DNA from: Aquilaria yunnanensis
Lineage: Eukaryota > Streptophyta > Magnoliopsida > Malvales > Thymelaeaceae
Assembly (NCBI GenBank): GCA_039654915.1
Contig: CM077600.1
Location: 34,915,992 to 34,979,991, forward strand
Direction: 5' to 3'
DNA: 64,000 nt
Positions within the stretch are counted from its first letter, which is position 1. The number at the start of each line of letters is the position of its first letter. Positions 23,221-35,736 of this stretch are shown here, one piece after another. The notes beneath the pieces were generated by a model. It did not search any database. It was not told the origin of the DNA and worked only from the letters and a program-made list of their open reading frames with translations. The position numbers were made by a program, and so were the translations under genes.

Positions 23221-24960
23221 TAACCAATTCAACTGGTAACTGGTAGCACTTAACCTAAATCCCACACAACTTAACCTAAATATCATATCATATTAACCTG
23301 AATCTTATACCACTTAACCTGAATTATATACTACTTTAACCTGTTAAACCAATAACTAGTTGCACTTAAACTAAACCTCATACCATTTAACCTAAATATC
23401 ATATCATATTAACCCGAATCTCAACTACTTAACTTGAATTAAATACTACTTAAACCAGTTCAACTGATAACTGGTCACACTTAACCTGCATCTCATATCA
23501 TATAACCTAATTTTTATACACATAAACCTGAATCTTATACCACATAACCTAAATCTCATATCATACAAGCTTGAATCTCATACTACATAACCAGATTCTT
23601 ACACCACATTAACCTGAATTTCATACCACATAACCAAATTCTCATACCACATAAACCTGAATCGCATACCACATGAACTTGAATCTTATACCTTATACAT
23701 ACTACATCAACTTGAACCTCATACCATATAATAAGATTCTTATACCATATGAACCTGAATCTCATATAACATGAACTTAAATCTCATACCACATAGCTTG
23801 ATTCTTATACCATATGAACTTGAATCTTATACTACATATATACTACATAAATCTGAATCTCATACCACATAACCTGATTCTTATACCACATGAATCTAAA
23901 TCTCATACCACATAATCAGATTTTTATATTATATGAACCTGAATCTCATACCAAATAACCAGATTCTTATACCATATGAACCTTAATCTCTACCACATAC
24001 ATACCACATTAACCTAAATCTCATACCACATAAACGTAAATCTTATACCATATGAACCTGAATCTTATATCACATAGCTTGATTTTTATACCATAATAAC
24101 CCAAATCTCATACCATAAAACCTGATTCTTATATCACATGAACTTGAATATCATGTTACATATATATTATATGAATCTGAATCTCATACCTCATAACCAG
24201 ATTCTTATACCACATGAACCTGAATATCATATTACATGAATCTGAATCTTATGCCACATAACCTGGTTCTTATACCACCTAAACCTAAATTTTATACCAC
24301 ATATATACCACATAAATCTGAATCTCATTACACATAACCATATTCTTATACCACCTGAACCTGAACCTCAACTATATATCACATAAACTTGAATTTCATA
24401 CCATATAATTGGATTTTTATACCATAGGAACTTAAATCTCATACCACATGAACCTGAATCTCATACTACATAACATGATTCCTATACCACATGAACTGAA
24501 TCTCATATCACATATATGCTATATAAACCTGAATCTCATACTACATAACCAGATTTTTATGCCACATGAACCTGAATTTCATAACATATATACCACATGA
24601 ACAGATTATTATACCACATAAACCTGAATCTCATACCACATAACTTGATTCTTATACCACATGAACCTGAATATTTTACCACATATATACAACATGAACC
24701 TGAATCTCGTACCACAGAACCTGATTCTTATATCATATGAGCTTGAATCTCACACCACTTGAGCCCGAATCTTGTTCCAGTTGAACCTGAATCTCATACC
24801 ACTTAACCATAATCTAATCTCGGGTGCATCTGAAGTTGATACCACTTTAACTGTAATCCCATACCACTTGACCTTCAATCTTGTACCATGAAAACCAGAA
24901 TCAGATACCCGTGCAACTTTAATATCATACCACCGCAACCAAAATTTCATACCAATTTAA
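23220..24960. repeat. ~22-bp minisatellite, copy B (longer)
   Basis: Same unit and start as the array at 10320-11645, but longer. After about 24510, where copy A has ended, it continues with further units (for example at 24540-24960) that become more diverged toward the right, with 'gaacctgaatctcataccactt' variants. Confidence 0.88.
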
Positions 24961-25559
24961 CAAGGTTACATGGATAAAAAATTCTTGTTACTTTATATTA
25001 GATTCAAGTTCACCCCAATATACCTATCATTATAACCTCATTTACGTTCCACCTTAATCTTGTTTTCATACCACCCAACCTTGCTTTCCTAACATTTAAC
25101 CTATTTTCACTACCGCATGACCTGCAACCACTATAGCAAGTTACAGGTCCATATCCTTATTTCGTGCTATCTTGCTGCATTTGAGATCTTGGTACTTAAG
25201 TGATCACACTTGAAAAGTTTGATAAAAAGGCCAAAAAAAAAAGCGGGGCATTTTGTTAAATTTTTTTATGTACGTGGGCAGAAAAAAAGTCTGGCAAATA
25301 GGAAGAGCAAGAGGATAAACATGTCATTTAACAGGAATGGGCTGCTCCAACCAACCAACTTGCATTCCCAAGTCAGCAGGGGTGAAACAGGATGGAGCAT
25401 CGCACGGTAAGTGTAACAAAGCCCAGAGGCCCATTGACAATTTGCAAGGTCCAGGTCCAGTCTCCAAAGGCCAGCCACATCCAGAAGTCGAAACTCGAAA
25501 GCACTAAAATGGATTCTAGTCCGTTATTCACTTGTTCTTACGGCCGCGCATGTGAGCCG
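24961..25559. other. Transition from repeat array to the VPS9A promoter region
   Basis: Residual minisatellite-like phrases fade out by about 25130. After about 25300 composition becomes mixed and non-repetitive. No gene is seen; open frames on both strands here are short and lack domains. Confidence 0.45.
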
Positions 25560-25569
25560 GTCACGTGAC
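25560..25569. promoter_or_regulatory. G-box palindrome upstream of the VPS9A gene
   Basis: GTCACGTGAC is a perfect 10-bp palindrome centred on CACGTG, about 235 bases upstream of the VPS9A start codon. CACGTG is the core bound by plant bHLH and bZIP factors. Binding is inferred. Confidence 0.5.
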
Positions 25570-25800
25570 AAACCTAACATTCTACATATCCCTCCCTTTC
25601 GCCCTTCCACGCCTGACCTCGGTCTCACCTCTCGATTTTCCTCTCCTTTTCCTCCACTTTTTCTCTCTTCTTTATAATACTTCTGCTGAAGCTCATGGAA
25701 TGTTGTTTCGATCTTTATTATCGAACCTACGGTTACTCTGAATTTTCCTGTCCAGCTTTTCCTGGTAGAACAAGAATTGATCGAGCTTCTGAGGAACCGA

Positions 25801-28800
25801 ATGGAGGCTAATCAATCTGCCATGTTCTACGATTTTCTTGATAGAATGCGGAATCCGGCTTCTCTTGATCTTGTTCGATCCATCAAGAGGTTTGTTATAT
25901 CTTCCGATGCACGGTATTGTTGCTTTAAATTTGATATCTTGTGAATGGAGCTGAGCTGTTTCAATCTTCTCTCGTTTGTTCTGCTTTTGCTTGTTATGAT
26001 CAGCTTTGGATCAATCGTTTGTTTCTTGCTACTTTCTTTCTTCTTTCGCGTAATGTAATGTTATTGCAAGTTTGCATCAAACGGGATTAAGAGTATGGGA
26101 TTTCGTTGCTAATTGTAGGATAATTTGTTTTTGACTTGCCAATTACTTCTGCAATTGTCTCGATTAGTGGTATTTGTTGATGGCGGTGAGTCATTGTGTT
26201 GGAGGCAGAATAGAGCCCATGGTGATTGACGGAAAGTCAACTTTGTAGATTTAGGGTTTAAGTTTCTAGAAGAGAAAGATGACACTTCCATGTCAATCGA
26301 ATCTTGCTTTTCGCCCCGGGTTTTGCTGAGAATGATCTTCAGAATTAGCTGGATATTAGAGAATGGCGAACTTTTTTCCCTTTTTCTTTTTGACCTTGTA
26401 GCAAATTGGCAGAGGACATGAGAATATGTTATTTCAACTTAGCTAGGTTGTTCGCTGCTTATTTTCGTGTGTGCAATTCTTCAAGTCATGGCTAAGAATA
26501 CTCCATGAGAATTTTTATCTGACTGCTTTTTCTGGTCTTTATGTAATGAAGTTTAATGCAAGAAAGAAATTCTTCTGTTGCAGCTTCATAGTGTCATTTT
26601 CATTTTATCCGCCTAATTCCGAAAATGATGGGAAGAAGGTACAGGAGTTCTTTCTCACAATGGAAGCTGCTATGAGGGATCATCCATTATGGGCAGGTGC
26701 CAGTGATGAAGAGATTGACTGTGCAATGGAGGTAAACTTTTTCTTGTAAAGTTGATGTACAATTCAAGAGCCCACACTTTCAACACCATTATGAGTTCAT
26801 CTAATAAGCCTTTGTCAATTGCATCTTAGTCTATTCTTTTGCTGTTAGGAGTTTCATGTAGTCAATGAAAAGTGAAACTTGGTCACGAAGAGTTACTTTA
26901 TTAATAGAAAGTGCCAAGGAGGTGTAGCCATATATAGCTAGCTATTTACAGAAAGCAGGCCTAAATATTGAAAGTCATCCTATTCCATGAGGTGCACTTT
27001 ATTGTAATTTTACCTGAGAACAGAAGTTGCACTTTTTGTCTTCATGGCTTCTAACTGAGGAAATTTTTCCTATTTTAATCTTATGCTTCGCAGGGCAGAA
27101 CGGTTATATATACTCATTTTGAACAGGGGAATTTCGATACAGCTTTGCATGAATCTTGGGCCTGAAAACATATTTGGCAGAGATATTGATGTCTTTCATT
27201 TTTGAGACTATAATGAATTATGGATAGAGATTTTTCAGAAAGATTTTATTGGTATTTAGGGGACTTAGTTAGCTACTTTTCATATGAAAGATTTGAACAA
27301 ACTGTACCAAATTAGAAAGCAAAAGTGAGGAAGACAGAGGAAGAAATGAAAAACAAGTACGGTGATTCATTTCTTATTTTGGACATTACACTGAGAGATT
27401 CCATCTATAAATAACCCAAATGGAGCAAACTCCTGGTAGAAAAGGTTTTTTCTAATGAAGTGAGCAGTGGAACTGTGATTTTTAGTAGCTCCCAAAGCCC
27501 TAGCAAGTTTGTCTTGATTCTGTTTTGGTCTATTTTATTTGAATCTGAGTGCTGGTCTGGTTATCCCTAGTTGTATACATGTAGTGCACAGAAAACCAGT
27601 GGTCAATTTGAGAATCTTGCCTGAATCTAGTTTTATTCGTATAAAGTCCTGCATCATATTAATTTTGTAAGACACAGCAGGGATTGGAGAAGTATGTTAT
27701 GACAAAATTGTACTCCCGGGCATTTGCTTCCTCTGCTGAGGATGTCAAGATTGACCAGGAAGTTTCCGAAAAGATATGCTTGCTGCGAACTTTCTTGAAA
27801 CCCAAGCATTTGGATATACCAGCTGTGCTTCAGAACGAAGCTTCTTGGATGGTATCTTTCCTACCTCGCTTGTTACTCTTTGAAGTGCTAAATCTGAATT
27901 TTTTTGAGACCATCTCCTTTTTTTACTTTTTCTTATTTTCTTTTTGTAATTTCATGTGTTTTTTGGGGTTTGCACTTGCTTTTGTTGGTTAACACAAGTT
28001 AAATATTAAATTTCTTTGCTTATACTTTTCAATGTTTAAAGCATCTGTATACATTTCATATCCAGGGAAATGATTTCTGGTAGTGATACTAACAAAGTAC
28101 ATATCAATGCAACTCTTCTTTTCACCAAAAACTGAAAGCTACATGAGTAGGTGATTCAAATTTTTCATACCGATGCCCATCACTAGGCACATGCATTTTT
28201 TAGTGCAAGCCTGTAGAAAGGATCTAGATGCACACATCTACAGCTAAACTTGGACCAATATAATTTCTCATATGACAAACTACTGAACTGCACCGTGATC
28301 TCTCCATGCTGTGGCTACACTGAGAATATTATTTCTACTTAATGAATGCTACAGAGTTGTATAATTGCTGCAATACTCTTCAACCTTGACAAAAAGATAA
28401 AATCAGATGTTTTTTTATTTAAAAGCCAATATTGTATAGGTGTAATAATCCATTGGAAATACAATTTTTATAATCTTATTAAATTTTTATGAATTTTCCT
28501 TTTTTAATGCCTAAAAATAGAAAATTTGATTAAAAAATTAATGACGTAATGAAAATTTACTTTCAAATGGATTATTACATCTACATAATATTGGTTTTCA
28601 AATAAAATTGGTTCCCGGTAAAATTATGCCAAAATAAAAATAAGCCATTTTGGATTAAGTTGATTTAAGTTAAAACAAATTGGCTCTAAATACATCTGGT
28701 GCAGGGCCATATTAAGTATGCCCATTTGTTCAGCATGGTTAATCTTCTGTTTTGAAATTAATGGATAAAATTTTCATTTCTAAAGTTTATTTTGTGGATT

Positions 28801-28816
28801 CAAGGATCTCTCTCTC

Positions 28817-28850
<34 letters not shown>

Positions 28851-31264
28851 GCATGAGCATTATTTTGAAAATTATATACACCAAAGCATATGTAAATCGT
28901 TGTTATTTTATTTTAAATATATATATGATAAATTGATCTCTAGAACAATTGAGAAATTTATGTTCCTTTTGACTTGAGACTAAAATGAACCATTATAGAA
29001 GTTTGTATTTTTCTCTTCTCCTCTTTGTGTATTGCGTGCTTTTGTACATATCTTGGCCCATTGACTTCCTTTATGGATTGAGCTTTCCATTTTTGAAGTT
29101 AATTACATGTTGCATTTTCTCCTCATTTTCTTTTCATTGTATACTTGATCATTCTTCGTCCTACTTTTAGTTCTAAAGTGGAACATTTTTCTTCTTTGTT
29201 ATTTTTTGGTACCATTTAAGTTGTCCCTATAGTTTGTGCATCCTACCTTTACCCCTTCCCTTCCTTGATCTGTAATTTGGGATCCTCTTTTCCTCCAGCA
29301 TGCAGAGGAAGAGTTACGGAAGATCAATGCTGCAAAAGCTCCTTGGGAGAAACTTTCTTGTGTCATGAACTGTTGCAGGATCATCAACGATTTGCTGCTT
29401 GGTATATCATTGTCAGATGATCATATCGTGGGAGGGGCTGATGATTTTCTTCCTGTTCTTATATATGTTACCATCAAGGCAAGCTCTCCTTGGTAATAAG
29501 CTGTTCTATATGTTGTGATTTTCTATGCTCATTGCATGGGTCATTATTCATTCAACTAAATAGTGAGGAGGTACAAAGGAGAAGTTAGGATTAATACATG
29601 TTTTTCTTACATAACATTTTCATGGATTTATGGATGTTCAATATTACTTGGTTTATGCACAAAGTTTGCATACCGGTCATCTTTCTTTTGAGCTTATGGT
29701 AGAAAATAGACTAATAAGGTGTTCCTCACTTGACTAAACTGTGTCCTACTTCCATGTTAGTTGGGATTAGTACAGTGAAACTGCTGGTAGGAACAAGTGC
29801 ACGATTCATTGAGGAAAATTTCTTGCAAATTCAAAAACAACAAACTATGTTATGGTAAGGTCTTGGAGATTCGAGCCACGCCAGTTCTGTTAAGTTAGAC
29901 ATGCTAGCCTTGAAGGCACTGGAAATTAGGATGCAGTTCCCATGAGCTTACCCATTTGCTTGGATTGGCTGCTAGTGAACACAGATGATACGCTTAGAAG
30001 TTCCATACTGCACCTCTTAGCTAATCAATACCACGAGCTTAAAGCTCCATTCATTTTTGGCTTTTCTTTCTTCATCCTTTTATGGACTTTCTTCATTTGA
30101 TTTGGTTTCATATAGATTGTTTGATCGAATCATATCATGTGTCACCATCATCATACTGTATTTAGAAAGAAGCATAATTTTTTATTCTCTTAACATGAGT
30201 TGGCACCATGAAGTTCATTAATTGCATACTCGTGTCACTTCTATATACCTCATCTACATGGATGAGCTGAGTTTTGTGATTCTCTCAGGCTAATCCTCCT
30301 CAATTGCATTCCAACCTCAAGTTTATACAGCTGTATCGGAGGCAGGCAAAACTTATCTCAGAAGCAGCTTATTATCTAACAAACGTTGTATCTGCCAAGT
30401 CATTTATCATTGAGTTGAATGCAAAATCTCTTTCTATTGAAGAAATCGAATTTGAAGAGAGCATGGAGGCAGCTAGAGTGGCCAGCAGAGCAATCCAATC
30501 TGAGCATTCAGCATATGATATGGTTGTATATGGAAGACACTCACCTGGTTCACTGACACCCGCAAACAGAAAGCAAACCAACAAAATTGGCGTACCCTGG
30601 CAAGGTATTGTTCCTTTCTCACTGATGAAATTCTTTTGCATAATTTTGTATTGGCAAAATGTGCATATACCAGGTTCTTGCAGAATTAACATGAGCCTCG
30701 AGAATGCATGGGGAACTATGATGCTTTTAGAACCATTTCTAGTGTAGAGTACCTTTTTAAGTGAACTGCCGTTTCGGGTGAAATCTTTTAATAAACATGC
30801 CTTTAGGTTTGTTAACTTCATTGAACTGATAGAACGTTATTTTAAGTCAAAATTTCGTGTTTGCACATGCTTGCTGAATTGAATGTCTTTTTCATTTTGT
30901 CTGATGAATGGTCAGTCTTTTTCATTTTTGTCTGATGCATGGTCATTGTATTCTAGGAATGAGATATTATTTCCTGCTCATGCATGTCAGGCACTAATCG
31001 AGTGGTATGGAACCCTCCAATGTGTTAGGTGGCTCAGGTTATCCTTATTTGGAAGCTGAGGCTGGTGAACTGACAATTGCAGATGTTGAAAGACTACTAT
31101 ATCTTTACAAAGATGTGGTTTCGAAGTATACTGATATGTGTAGCAGGTTTCAGAATCTTACTGTCTCCAATGCAGATTTGTCTGATACAAGTGAAACATC
31201 AACAACAAAAGAAACAAATCAGGTAGCTAACAGGAGGGAGGGTAATTACTTTTGTACCATTTAG
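25801..31264 (+). CDS. VPS9A: VPS9-domain guanine nucleotide exchange factor for Rab5 GTPases (VPS9A-like)
   Basis: Six exons: 25801-25889, 26584-26731, 27681-27851, 29299-29478, 30289-30604 and 31029-31264; 379 residues. The N-terminal helical bundle (about 1-135; FYDFLDRMRNP, SIKSFIVSFSF, DHPLWAG, GLEKYVMTKLYSRAF) precedes the VPS9 core (about 137-245; KAPWEKLSCVMNCC, GADDFLPVLIYVTIKANPPQ, LHSNLKFIQLYRRQ). The Asp of DDFLPV at residue 184-185 corresponds to the catalytic aspartate finger known in Arabidopsis VPS9A. In plants this enzyme activates RAB5/ARA6 on endosomes for vacuolar trafficking. Intron 4 starts GC rather than GT. For the last exon only the acceptor at 31027-31028 keeps frame and gives GGSGYPYLEAEAGELTIADV. 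The linker between core and C-terminal segment is much shorter than in Arabidopsis VPS9A. It converges with the PHD gene, 191 bp away. Confidence 0.93.
28414..28606. mobile_element. Foldback MITE in VPS9A intron 3
   Basis: About 193 bp with inverted ends TTTATTTAAAAGCCAATATT and AATATTGGTTTTCAAATAAA. Pairing continues through 'gtgtaataatccatt' and 'aatggattattacat'. I could not settle a target-site duplication, so the superfamily is open. No coding capacity. Confidence 0.7.
28807..28850. repeat. (CT)n microsatellite in VPS9A intron 3
   Basis: About 44 bases of CT dinucleotides interrupted once by TG. A likely length-polymorphic marker within the intron. Confidence 0.9.
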
Positions 31265-31455
31265 CCAAAGGGTTGTTTTGTCAGCTATGTTAGGGGTGAG
31301 AAGATTTAGATTTTCGGACGCATATCAAAGTCATCTTTATACAGAGCATGTTGCTGGAATATAGCGGACGAAAAAAGAGGGAGGAAATCTAGACCTCAAA
31401 ACAGCCTCCCATTTCCCCAGCAGGATTTGACATATGTACAGATAGATATATACAA

Positions 31456-34400
31456 TTAACGTACACCAGGAGTTAAAGTTAGGCTGGCAGCACCACCATC
31501 TGCTCCTGCTTGCTCCCTACAAGTGGTGTCAGTTTCAGAAATTCTCTTAGCTTCCTTACTAAAATTTGGAACACCTGAGGATTTCTTTGGTGGTGAATTC
31601 TTGCATCTCATGCATATGTACTTTGCAGGGATAGCATCAGAATCAACAATTCCAGAGCATCTGGTGTGTTGCCAAACACCACACACATCACACGCCAACA
31701 TCCTCTCACCGTCATCATCCTTTGCCCCACAAGGGCAATCAACTGTCCAACTCTCTGTTCCCCTCTCCATTCGGAAACGGTTCAGCCCATACTTTGACGG
31801 GCATCTGCCTCGAATTTTAACTGACCCAGATGTGCCAACCAAAAATGCCAAGGTAATGGTGTCTTGTATAGAGCCATAATTGAGCAATTCATCAAGTTGG
31901 AGCTTCTTGAACATTGCATATACCTCTTCAAAAGCCTTAGTAGCTTCATTTTTTAGGTCAGCAACAGTGGCATTACGAGGCAGAACAATCAGTTCTGGAG
32001 GGGGCACAGGGTCCTCCTTAGGCTGGTCAGAAAGCTCCAAATGACACCAGAGGCACACAGCATCAGAGTTGTTGGTCGTTGGTTTGTAATCTTTGACAAA
32101 CTGCTTACAATCTAGGAGTTTCATTGCAGAATCAACTAAATGTTCCCTCATTGTTTGATGGCCATTCTTCATTGCATTCTCAGAATGGAACAAGGAATCA
32201 AACAAAAACTTCATATCACCCTTGATTTGCTCCTCTGGTGGAAACTTCGGTGGTACACTAGAACGATGGTTTGAAGAATTTAATGGATGAAGCCTATATT
32301 GCATTGTCAAATGACAAATCAGTTCACGTTGGAAATGCTAAAAAAATAAAAAATGAGATAAGTGAAGTTTGTGTTTGCCTCACCTGAACTCCATGTCACT
32401 GGAGTTGGGGTTGCACCTCGACTGAACCACCAAACTGTTTGCAGCTAGGCACCCTCCCAAGTGCTTTTGACAGTAATCAATGAGTTCTGGAGGGGCAGTC
32501 TTGAACATGGCACCCTTTAGGGCACGTCTAGAAACCCAACAGGACTCACCAGCCACTGCCATGAGCACCTTAATCATCGCTTGTTGTACGCGTTGGACAT
32601 CATCCCTTCTCCAAGCACACAAAACATGACTGGATTTAAGATCTAGTTCTTTTGATTTTCTTAGATTTTGGCTCGTACGTCTGTCACGGATAAGCCTTAC
32701 AAGAAAAGAAAATAGATTCTTGAGAGTCAGAAGCTCTGAATCCGCCAAGGACTGGTAAAAGGCAATTATGTTCCGCACTCTAGTCTGTGGACTACGATCT
32801 TGTAGTAGAATGTTTGATATGGGCATGGTTGAGAGGGCATGTACTGCTCTCTGGTAGGCATCCACTGTGAGAGCATAAGATCCAGATCCAAATTCATAAC
32901 CCCAATTTCCATACCATGAATGGCCTTTGATGATTGAATGCAACAGTCTGTACTCCATCCCGTATTTCTTCGAAACATCCATCACAGAAACCTTCCTGTT
33001 CCACACATCATGACAACTTAGTAATAATATGGCATTGGCCACATCAATGGACAAAAACATAATGATGTGGTCAGGTAGCAAATACAGGCAGATTTTGAAT
33101 CTTATCAACGACTGCTTTGCATGTATGTGCTGCCGCGGTTTAATGTTGACCTACCTCACAAAATTTTAAGGCTAGACAAAAACCCTATAGTTTGAATATA
33201 GTGGCTTGGGACAAAGAAGGCGGCAATTAACAGAAGTTCTCTTTGTTTGGGGGTAGATAGTTACAGAAAGGACAAGCCAAAAAACAAATAAGGCCAGCCA
33301 AGACGATTCGAAAAATTGTACCCTTATAAATTAGGAAAAAAATTACAGGCAAAATCATAAAGGAATTAAGGTTTGGGCAAAGAAAACTCACAAACCTGAC
33401 AGACAGAGTTGTGCACAACCTATCCCAGAAGTTCATGATGTCAAATCCAGAAAGATTTCTGGAGCCACCATCTCTGCCGTTGACCGTGAGAAGATGGCCA
33501 TACCCATTTGAATGAACGACCCCATGAAGCAAATGGGTGTTGTCTTCAAACTGAGAATATGCCCAATCTTCAAGATCATCCGCAGTAACCTCCGAATTAC
33601 ACCACTTGCACCTAAAAATTAGCAAGGGTTATAAAAAAGTAACTCTCAATTCATGAAGCCCAGATAACAACACGGAAACAGCATACTAAAAGAAATAAGC
33701 TGGGATCACTGACCTCGAGTCAGCCAGCTGCAGAGGATTGCCACACCCCGAGCAAGACTTATCGTAGCCATTGCCTCCACATCCATTATCAGACCTTATT
33801 ATGAAATGGTATCGCTTTCTGCACACCGGATGACCGCTCCAACCTTTCGATGATTAAGACGACCCCCAGAAAAACCCGAAATTAGTACAATGTGAAAAGT
33901 GACAAAAGCCTTCTCTCTCCAGAACAAAATAAAAATTCTTCTAAAAGCTGATCAGTTTTTGCTCATGCTCTAGCTTCTAGCATGTTCTTTTTAAGATGCC
34001 GTGTGGTGGAGGGAATAGAGTTGAAAAAGCAGCAGTAGTAAATAAGCTTCAGCTTAATGTATTTCGCTTTCAAACAACTGGCTGATTAGTTTCGGGTTCC
34101 TAATTCACGACTTTTCTTTCTCTTATTCTAGTATTTTATTTTTTAGGGGCAAAGCTTAACAAGTAAGCAAACACTCGCCAAGGGAGGGAACTAGACTCGG
34201 GCGAGTCGACTCACCAACGACTCGGCACTGGTCACAGTAGACGGATCTGGAGGATCTGGTGACGTCCTCCTCGACGACATCGAGAGCTACCACGGCCGGC
34301 GAAGAATCGAAGCCATCGGCCAGATCGCCGACGCGGAACAAGATCTGCCACGTCATGAGGCAGGGTAGCACCGGCGGAGGGAAGGCCATGGTGGCTCTGG

Positions 34401-34554
34401 CATGGCTGGAGAGGAAGATCCGGACGGCGTCGCGGAACGGCTTACCGGAGGAGACTGCGGGGGGGGAGGAGAGGAAGTCGGATAGATCGGCGGTGACTCG
34501 GTTGCTCCGACGAGCTCGCTTGAAGGGCCTGGCGCCGCCGTGGGTTTCCACCAT
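31456..34554 (-). CDS. PHD-finger protein of the At1g33420 / MS1 / MMD1 family
   Basis: Five exons: 34554-34215, 33843-33714, 33611-33396, 32995-32384 and 32293-31456, all GT-AG, encode 711 residues, close to the family length of about 700. The N-terminus has a basic stretch (RPFKRARRSNRV), then a conserved plant-specific region with Cys pairs (VYCDQC, GCGNPLQ, CKWCNSEVTADDLEDW), HLLHGVVHSNGYGHLL and SGFDIMNFWDRLC. A central block includes KKYGMEYRLLHSII and GHSWYGNWGYEFG. The C-terminal PHD finger (about 619-663) has the C4HC3 ligands in CPCGAKDD, MLACDVCGVWQHTRC and YICMRC. Relatives MS1 and MMD1/DUET act in the nucleus in tapetum or meiocytes; this subfamily's role is less clear. A chromatin or transcription role is inferred from the PHD finger. 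Confidence 0.92.
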
Positions 34555-35730
34555 TGTTTTGGGGTGACCTCTTTGGTTCGGTTTGGTTTGATGATCTGAG
34601 AGAAAAAGACGGAATTGCCTGGGAGAAGTAGGGTTTCTGTGTTTTTATAAAATCCTTTCTTTTGGTGCGTTGGCTTATGGCTTTGGCGGTTCCCCTTTTT
34701 TGCACCTTTTGCTTTTAGGAAACGACGCCGTAAGCTCTTAGGTTTTCTTCGTTTTCCCTCCGATTTTTCCGTTGACCATTGACCAGTAGGAGGTGTGAGA
34801 CATGCACCGTTCCTGATTTGATGTGTACGGTGTACCCTACCAGGAAAAGAAAAAGGGAAAAATTTGCACAACACAGAAATTACCCTTGAATTGAGAGTGG
34901 TGCATGCACACCACAGAAATTACACAAGAAAGGCAAACGAGGGTGGCGCATGCACTGAAGGAAAAATTACCAAAACCCTTCTATAAGATTTACTTGAATC
35001 TATATTTTTAATTTTATTTTCTTTATTTGACATATCTATACTTATCCCCAAAAGTTAACTCACCTATGCTTACCCCCAAAACTAACTCTTTTAATGACCA
35101 TTAACGTAAAAAGAAAAACTGTTTAGTTTGCCCCTTAGCCTTATTCCATAAAAATTTACACCCAACTTTTATATCTAACCAACTTCTCCTCATTAGCTTA
35201 AATGATTTCTAGAGAAGCAGAAAAAGTCACATAGTTTGAAAAAGGTCATATTTACATAAATCGATGATCATGTAATGTAAACTCAAATGATCCAGTACGA
35301 CTAACAACTTGATGTGTATTATTATACCCTTGAATTGAAAATTATGTAACTTACATTATCCTCCACCATTTGAACAAGTAAATAAAACCTTCAAGCTCAA
35401 TTGCATCGAGAGCAACCAAACCATTTTCTAACCAAACAAAAACACAAGTTTCTTCTACTACATAATTGCAACTTGCTATATCAGCCGTTGTACATCAGTC
35501 ATCACTTCATGTTCTAATTTGATATTGCAGTATACAGCCTGAAAACTTCTATTCTTATAAACAAGCGTCTACATTACCAACATTTTTCACAAGAATTATA
35601 CAATCAAAATTTTGATGCATCATTTAGTTCATGTCACAGCATCATTGGTCCAAGTATTACTCTATCCATTCATAGCATGTTCATCATTAGTTGATGTAGT
35701 GATTATACCACTACCCACCAACTGATTTAA
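34555..35730. other. Upstream region of the PHD gene and AT-rich intergenic DNA
   Basis: The first few hundred bases (34555-34900) are mixed in composition and would contain the PHD gene's 5' leader and promoter on the minus strand. No clear TATA box is seen. From about 34950 onward it is AT-rich with no gene. Confidence 0.45.
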
Positions 35731-35736
35731 GAACTA

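Noticed and set aside
30372..30821. 149-codon minus-strand open frame
   Set aside because: It is antisense to VPS9A exon 5, which has strong family similarity on the plus strand.
30991..31028. Acceptor at 30989-30990 for the last VPS9A exon
   Set aside because: Joining there reads into a TAG at 31026-31028. The acceptor at 31027-31028 keeps the conserved YPYLEAEAGELT frame, so no frameshift needs to be assumed.
34353..34874. 173-codon minus-strand open frame at the PHD gene start
   Set aside because: It is a different frame over PHD exon 1 and its leader. The frame starting at 34554 has the family N-terminus and correct splice phase.
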